From the NCBI RefSeq assembly GCF_024868665.1, contig NC_079908.1, positions 8,406,932 through 8,470,931 on the forward strand: a stretch of 64,000 nt of DNA. The letters are read 5' to 3'. Below are positions 61,101 to 64,000 of the stretch, one piece after another. A model generated the notes under the pieces. It did no database searches and was not told the DNA's origin. It was given only the letters and a program-made list of their open reading frames with translations. Numbering within the stretch: the first letter of the stretch is position 1; each line of letters begins with the position of its first letter. The position numbers were made by a program, and so were the translations under genes. The DNA comes from Triplophysa rosa (lineage: Eukaryota; Chordata; Actinopteri; Cypriniformes; Nemacheilidae).

Positions 61101-64000
61101 CGCGCAGACTCCCCCGTGCTCTTCTCTGATGTGTAAGTATCTGTAGCTGATGCTTCTTCAAACATTTTGATGCATTGTGACACCTTCCTACAAGGGACCC
61201 ACAGCTGTTTCACATCCAATCAAACATTCAGCATTTTTACACACATTTTTAACATTTGACGAATTAATAGGCAGATAAATGGTCGAGCTACGAATGGCTC
61301 TATTCCCATTGCCTTTTTTGAAAGCAATGACTTCAGTGAGATCAGTAATGGATTCTTCCTTTTCCAGTGACTCGTAAAGAGAATCAACTCATAATAAGAG
61401 TCATTCATCCATGAACTGGTTTCCCAGTACGCATCATTTTTTACTGCACCACATTTGACTCAGAATAAAATCTCACAGATCAATTTTCTATGAATAGGTG
61501 CATCATTCATGATTTTTTTTACCAAAATGCCAATGATTTCCGCTGTGTCCGCAGGCCAACCGAGCGGGAGAGAACAGAGAGACTCATCAAGACTCGCTTG
61601 AGAGTGATCATGATGCAGAAGGATCTGGAGAACGTGACGTCAAAAGAGGTGCGAAGACAAACTCATGTCCTGCACATCACTTCCTGATTGATTCAGTACA
61701 AAACACTTACAGCTCCTCTTCGTTTTAGATCCGCACAGAGCTGGAGATGCAGATGGCGTGTAACCTGCGGGAGTTTAAAGAGTACATTGATAATGAGATG
61801 ATTGTCATCTTGGGTCAGATGGACAAGCCTACAGAAATATTTGAGCATGTTTACCTGGTAAGACGTTTTTTTAGTTATTAGTGCTGTTTGCTAAGGCATC
61901 ACTTTTGTTATTGCTCCTGCTTAGGGTTTCATTCTTACCTGACCGATGATAAAAGTGATGAATAAGTCTGTTATGTGCTAACAACCACTTAAGCTAAGCA
62001 ACCATATAGCAACGTTCAGACAACCACAACCCACAATACTTAAGTGCGGCCGGCACCAATTACATCTCTTGTTGTCACATTTTCACATTGCTTGAGTAAA
62101 ACTGTTTGAGTAAAACTGTTTGAGTAAAACTGTGCTGTCTCTTTAAATACAGGGTTCTGAATGGAATGCATCTAATCTGGAAGAACTGCAGAGCAGCGGG
62201 TGAGTTCTTTGAAAAACTATGAAAGCACACATTCCTGGAATGCTTGCCGGACTGTTTTAGCCATAAGCCTGTGTTATCATTCATCTGTGTGATAACTGGT
62301 TTGAAACAGCGTCTTTATCCTTGTGCCATCAGGGTGCAATACATCCTTAATGTGACACGAGAGATCGATAACTTCTTTCCTGGCCTGTTCGAGTACCACA
62401 ACATCCGCGTCTACGATGAAGAAGCCACAGATCTGCTGGCTTACTGGAACGACACATACAAGTTTATTTCTAGAGCCAAGTGAGTAGTTTAATAGATTTC
62501 ATGTCAGTATTTTAAAAGAAAAGTCTCTTGTGTTGGTTCTCCGGCAAACATATTGACAATACTTGCACTTGCATTCATCTTTTACCACACAACTAATCTG
62601 ATACCAACAGGAAAGCAGGAGCTAAGTGTCTGGTGCATTGTAAGATGGGCGTCAGCCGCTCAGCCTCCACCGTGATCGCTTACGCCATGAAGGAGTATGG
62701 CTGGGATCTTGAGCAGGCCTTTGAGTATGTTAAAGAACGCCGGGCCGTAACCAAGCCCAACCCGTCATTCATGAGGCAACTGGAGGAGTACCAGGGCATC
62801 CTGATGGCCAGGTAAATAGATTCATTAGTAGTGTTTGTTATTTTTTAACATTTTGGTAATAATGTTAAAAAATATGTGTCGAATAGTCCATGCGTAGTGT
62901 AAATGTAAATCAGACTGCCGGCACAGCACAAACAAAAATAAAAATGTACTTTTAAGGAAATTTGAGGAAAGTTGGTGCAGTCATACGTCTACATGGAAAT
63001 GTCTGTGTGTACAGGTATTCAAACCTACAGGTATGTCATTCATGCAAATGACCTCCGACACGTTCATCCCCTGACACGCTACTTTAATTATCGTGCTGTG
63101 ATTGTATTCATTCAATAGTTCCATGAGCCGCTCAACCACATTCCGCTGAGTGACTTGTGCGTCTGTGATTTCTGAGGTTGTTGATGACGTGTGGGCGGGT
63201 GTATGTGTCTAGGACACAGTGCACCTTGCACTTCCTGTCGAATCACTCAATGGCCATGTTTAGAAAAGTTATGGTTTGACAGAACAACTCAAGGGTTGAC
63301 ATGTATTTTTAAAGGTACCGTATTCTGTTTGTTGCATTTTCTTTTTTCCTTGAAATTCCTAACTGATACTCAAGGTTTCTTGCACCAAAACCAATTTATT
63401 TATCATCTGCTAAGAACTAAACAGGAGGTTTTGCTACTGTACCTTTAAGACTTTTATAAGTAAATGATCTCATTGTTGACGTCCGTCCACCTGCATGCTT
63501 CATAATGTCGTTTTAGAGTGCGGGCTGTGTTGCATAATACTGAATAGACATTGATAGGTAAACATGACCATATATTAATGTGTTGGGTGTGGCAATGTTT
63601 GAGTGAGCTATTCTTGTATGTTAGGTGTACTGGGAGGACACATCATGTATGTCTGCATTATTTTCAAAGAGCAAGACATTTTTGATTTTATACATTTCTT
63701 TATTGGTTTTATAAACATATGTCTCTTATTACTGTTATTTGTCCTTCTGCTTGCTTTATTTTCATTACTTTTTCTTTTATCCTCACCAGCAAACAGAGAC
63801 ACAATAAGTTGTGGCGTTCCCACTCAGACAGTGATCTATCTGAACACCACGAGCCGCTCTGTAAGGCCCCTGCCGCACAGTCTCTCGGACGTTCCAATTC
63901 CCGCAACCTGACGGGCTGTCAGGGGTCGCCCTCGATACAAGAGCTCCTACAGCCACTCTCACCCTCCTTGGCCAGGGCGGCTGGATCGAAATGCCGGTCA
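40145..64000 (+). CDS. SSH2: Slingshot protein phosphatase 2, partial (3' end outside window)
   Basis: Dual-specificity phosphatase that reactivates cofilin/ADF by removing the Ser3 phosphate, promoting F-actin turnover. Coding exons: 40145-40207, 42016-42059, 58344-58456, 58548-58612, 58926-59047, 59305-59370, 59556-59621, 60938-61132, 61555-61648, 61729-61857, 62153-62199, 62333-62479, 62611-62811, 63790-64000 (open at the edge). Phases agree; 521 codons are visible. N-terminus MALVTVQRSPTPS, SSH-N domain (SISESFLTVKGAALFLPRGN, RYMVVVSTNGRQDTEES), DEK-C-like helix (about 257-325), then the phosphatase domain with WNDTY general acid and signature HCKMGVSRS (Cys394, Arg400). The last exon starts the tail with KLWRSHSDSDLS. 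The long Ser-rich C-terminus lies beyond the window. Intron 2 spans 16.3 kb. A second first exon lies at 54710. Confidence 0.97.
41099..41339. mobile_element. Fold-back derivative of the GTTCACCCAAAAATGAAAAT MITE
   Basis: It begins AAAGGGATAGTTCACCCAAA and ends TGTCCCTTTAA. Positions 41151-41200 and 41278-41327 form a perfect 50-bp inverted repeat around a 77-bp centre. Normal members such as 42848-43272 have only imperfect internal symmetry. It lies in SSH2 intron 1. Confidence 0.8.
42848..43272. mobile_element. GTTCACCCAAAAATGAAAAT family MITE, full-length copy
   Basis: The left end is AAAGGGATATTTCACCC, the right end GGGTGAACTATTCCTTTA. The interior has TGCTTGTAACCAAACAGTTC and its inverted partner GAACTGTTTGGTTATAAGCA. 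A composite hAT starts directly at its right edge (43274). Confidence 0.8.
43775..44858. mobile_element. TATCGATA hAT, copy 2, 3' end lost
   Basis: It begins TAGTGTTGTCAAAAATATCG and follows the copy at 4200-5548 closely, including the minisatellite (about 43980-44490). It lacks the CCCTGTTGAAAAA MITE. It stops at AATATCGATATTTA, where the LTR remnant starts. The right terminal repeat and duplication are absent, so the junction is a deletion or a later rearrangement. Confidence 0.85.
45135..45152 (+). promoter_or_regulatory. Primer binding site, tRNA-Phe type
   Basis: TGGTGCCGAAACCCGGGA is the exact complement of the 3' end of vertebrate tRNA-Phe including CCA. It sits 16 bp downstream of the LTR 3' end, the expected place for priming minus-strand synthesis. 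Confidence 0.85.
45904..46130 (-). repeat. Inverted partial LTR
   Basis: Read on the minus strand it starts TGTAGCGAGGAAGGCGGGG and follows the left LTR to about TTTGTTTATTTTT, then diverges. It carries an extra segment of about 31 bp (a near-palindrome around CCGGCAG...CTGCCGG, 45942-45975) that the left LTR lacks, so it comes from a different LTR variant. Confidence 0.8.
46131..46586. other. Unassigned repeat-rich interval inside the hAT
   Basis: Contains a SINE-like piece (GATTTATTTGTATAGTG ... ATCAAAGCAGCT, about 46190-46250), a small hairpin AATACCGCT-CAG-AAGCGGTATT (46421-46442), and a TTTGGACGCAGCC terminus near 46574. No protein was recognised. Confidence 0.4.
46913..47270. repeat. 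AAAGGGATATTTCAGCC repeat
   Basis: It begins TTTAAAGGGATATTTCAGCC and TTACTCACCTTCAAGG and contains a local direct duplication (TTCTGAAGTGAAT(T/C)GATGCG twice, 47156-47202). It is another short non-coding fish repeat. The right end is not resolved. Confidence 0.5.
47271..48180. repeat. SSH2 intron 2 with TTCGGTGCATCC repeat ends
   Basis: No exon is seen. GTATGTTCGGTGCATCC (47418-47434) and TTTCGTTTCGGTGCATCCC (47967-47985) are two copies, in the same orientation, of a terminus typical of fish hAT elements with TTCGGTGCA ends. No complete element with matching opposite end was delimited. Confidence 0.4.
48205..48297. repeat. (CG)n(CA)n and (TC)n microsatellites
   Basis: CGCGCG then CACACA repeats cover about 48206-48232. 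A TC dinucleotide run covers about 48270-48294. They flank CTGCCAAAATGTTTGCGGC and lie in SSH2 intron 2. Confidence 0.95.
48335..48824. mobile_element. Rearranged Tc1 fold-back fragment
   Basis: 48338-48476 is the minus-strand middle of the same Tc1 transposase as at 33088-34397. 48489-48824 is the plus-strand 3' end, from ATTGCTGCAGTAATTCAGGC through AACTAAGTATTGAG to the terminus CCAGCACCTG. The junction at about 48477-48488 reverses direction. The left terminal repeat is missing. Confidence 0.8.
49319..49860. mobile_element. GATTCACATTTCGCGTC inverted-repeat element
   Basis: The left side has two similar units (GATTCACATTTAGCGTC and GATTCACATTTCGCGTC, each followed by TAAAACCGCG). The right end GACGCGAAATGTGATCCGGG is the inverted complement. 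A CGCGCGGCCGCCGCGCG palindrome lies near the right end. Non-coding. Confidence 0.7.
49861..50578. other. SSH2 intron 2 with a hAT terminus
   Basis: GGCCAAATCGCCCAGCCCTA (50258-50277), preceded by AATCGT/ATTAATCG repeats, is the right end of a fish hAT-type element. Its left end was not found. The remainder shows no recognisable feature. Confidence 0.5.
50579..51275. mobile_element. CAGTGTTTCCCA hAT-like element
   Basis: The left end is CAGTGTTTCCCACAGAATTT and the right end ATAAATGGGAAACACTG. ACATA lies outside both ends, possibly the remains of a longer duplication. AATCAATGTATGGGAAACA near 51140 is a second inner terminus-like copy. No transposase is seen. Confidence 0.7.
51276..53896. other. 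SSH2 intron 2, unassigned
   Basis: About 2.6 kb without recognisable exon, RNA gene or complete transposon. Sequence is moderately AT-rich with short open frames only. Confidence 0.5.
53897..53969. repeat. Perfect 33-bp inverted repeat with a 7-base loop
   Basis: 53897-53929 and 53937-53969 are exact inverted complements separated by AACATAA. A transcript from either strand would fold into an uninterrupted 33-bp stem. The surroundings repeat GTCACATCCA(C/T)AAC (53817, 54033; a variant at 54171), suggesting an old dispersed element. Confidence 0.9.
54710..54828 (+). CDS. SSH2: Alternative first coding exon of SSH2
   Basis: Within intron 2, an ATG opens 39 codons (MTLGGVSIAGSPSAGRLCAD, then DGIHKLLESS and IISHDSINR) plus two bases and ends at a strong donor GTAAGT. 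The phase (two bases left) equals that of exon 2, so it can join exon 3 in frame as ...INR-F-ISESF. Upstream lie CACGTG (54419-54424) and a CCGCCC box, consistent with an internal promoter. It would replace the 35-residue MALVTV... start with a different 39-residue N-terminus. The exon is inferred from frame, donor and phase. Confidence 0.65.
55016..55097 (-). repeat. tRNA-Ala-like SINE head
   Basis: The minus strand reads GTAGCTCAATTGGTAGAGCA (A box), TTAGCAA (anticodon loop, AGC) and GGTTTGATCCC (B box). The acceptor ends do not pair well, so it is a tRNA-derived retroposon rather than a working tRNA gene. A hAT is inserted right at its 5' edge. Confidence 0.7.
55099..55812. mobile_element. 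Non-autonomous hAT, TAGGGCTGTCACGAT family, copy 2 (uninterrupted)
   Basis: 714 bp with the same termini and interior as 25251-26420. The flanking 8-mers are ACGGAAAT and ACGGAAAC, a duplication with one change. It has GTGTATATATGGTTAC followed directly by TAAAGCATGG and so preserves the target sequence before insertion of the 452-bp hAT. Confidence 0.92.
55813..57833. other. SSH2 intron 2, unassigned
   Basis: Two kilobases downstream of the alternative first exon. No exon, RNA gene or complete transposon is recognised. Several small open frames lack domains. Confidence 0.5.
57834..58268. mobile_element. TGTGACCCTGGACAACAAAA MITE, copy 2
   Basis: The ends are TGTGACCCTGGACAACAAAA and CCAGTGTCACA, with TA on each side. 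The interior is the inverted complement of the copy at 30835-31267. It ends 75 bp before SSH2 exon 3. Confidence 0.8.
59064..59160. repeat. Fragment of the CCAAAAATGAAAAT family MITE
   Basis: CCCCCAAAAAGGAAAATTC, TCATCATTTACTCACC and AATCTGTATACATTTCT match the left end of the family. The rest is missing. It lies in SSH2 intron 5. Confidence 0.65.
59680..60650. repeat. TTAAAGG...CACTGG repeat, divergent copy 3
   Basis: The left part (TTAAAGGAACAATACGGC, ATTGACAGAAATGCAATATA, GACCTTATGTAATGAACC) and the right edge (ACGCTAGTGGCCGCTG then GCGCCTTTAAAGC) match the family at 14911-15300 in inverse orientation. The central 700 bp is unrelated and includes two near-identical GCGCTCTCTCTCGCTCTCCA units (about 60050-60105). 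It occupies SSH2 intron 7. Confidence 0.55.

Noticed and set aside
1..64000. CRISPR arrays, operons, bacterial insertion sequences
   Set aside because: The window is clearly vertebrate nuclear DNA. Tandem repeats found (snoRNA unit, minisatellite, microsatellites) lack the repeat-spacer pattern.

Overview
The window is eukaryotic nuclear DNA from a teleost fish, most likely a cypriniform (carp or zebrafish relative). The evidence is vertebrate multi-exon genes with GT-AG introns, and intergenic and intronic space packed with fish-type DNA transposons (hAT, Tc1/mariner, PIF/Harbinger), a non-LTR retrotransposon, SINE/L2 tails and many short inverted-repeat elements. Genus and species cannot be fixed from the sequence.

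Layout. (1) 1-3177: degenerate repeats, then the probable 3' UTR of NUP98. (2) 3178-28330, minus strand: complete NUP98 (Nup98-Nup96 precursor), 32 coding exons whose reading phases all agree, about 1818 codons, plus a 5' UTR exon. Its 9.3-kb intron 29 (3865-13125) holds a hAT element, a LINE split by another hAT, and an apparently intact DD37E Tc1-like transposon. Intron 14 holds a 2.6-kb element with long inverted repeats and a THAP-like relic. Intron 1 holds a four-element nest. (3) 28336-31890: nested short DNA transposons. (4) 31901-36060, plus strand: an inferred non-coding snoRNA host gene carrying five copies of a C/D-box snoRNA whose antisense element matches the 18S rRNA site guided by SNORD65 (Um627). 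A Harbinger element with a palindromic Tc1 derivative inside it sits in an upstream intron. (5) 36242-38395, minus strand: complete NSRP1 (CCDC55), 7 exons, 458 codons, convergent with the host gene. (6) 40145-64000 and beyond, plus strand: SSH2 (Slingshot cofilin phosphatase 2), 14 coding exons seen up to the window edge, with a second, phase-compatible first exon at 54710. Its 16-kb intron 2 contains nested hAT/LTR elements, fold-back repeats and microsatellites.

The genes do not form an operon. NSRP1 next to SSH2 matches the human 17q11.2 neighbourhood, where EFCAB5 lies between them; no EFCAB5 coding exon was recognised here. NUP98 is a nuclear pore scaffold/FG nucleoporin precursor, NSRP1 a splicing regulator, SSH2 an actin-cofilin phosphatase, and the snoRNA host serves rRNA methylation.

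The most notable items are the SNORD65-like tandem array in exact 231-bp exon-plus-snoRNA units, the miniature LTR element with a tRNA-Phe primer site and a head-to-head LTR junction, the complete DD37E transposase, the palindromic Tc1 derivatives, the alternative SSH2 first exon, and nested insertions for which a second copy in the same window supplies the empty site.
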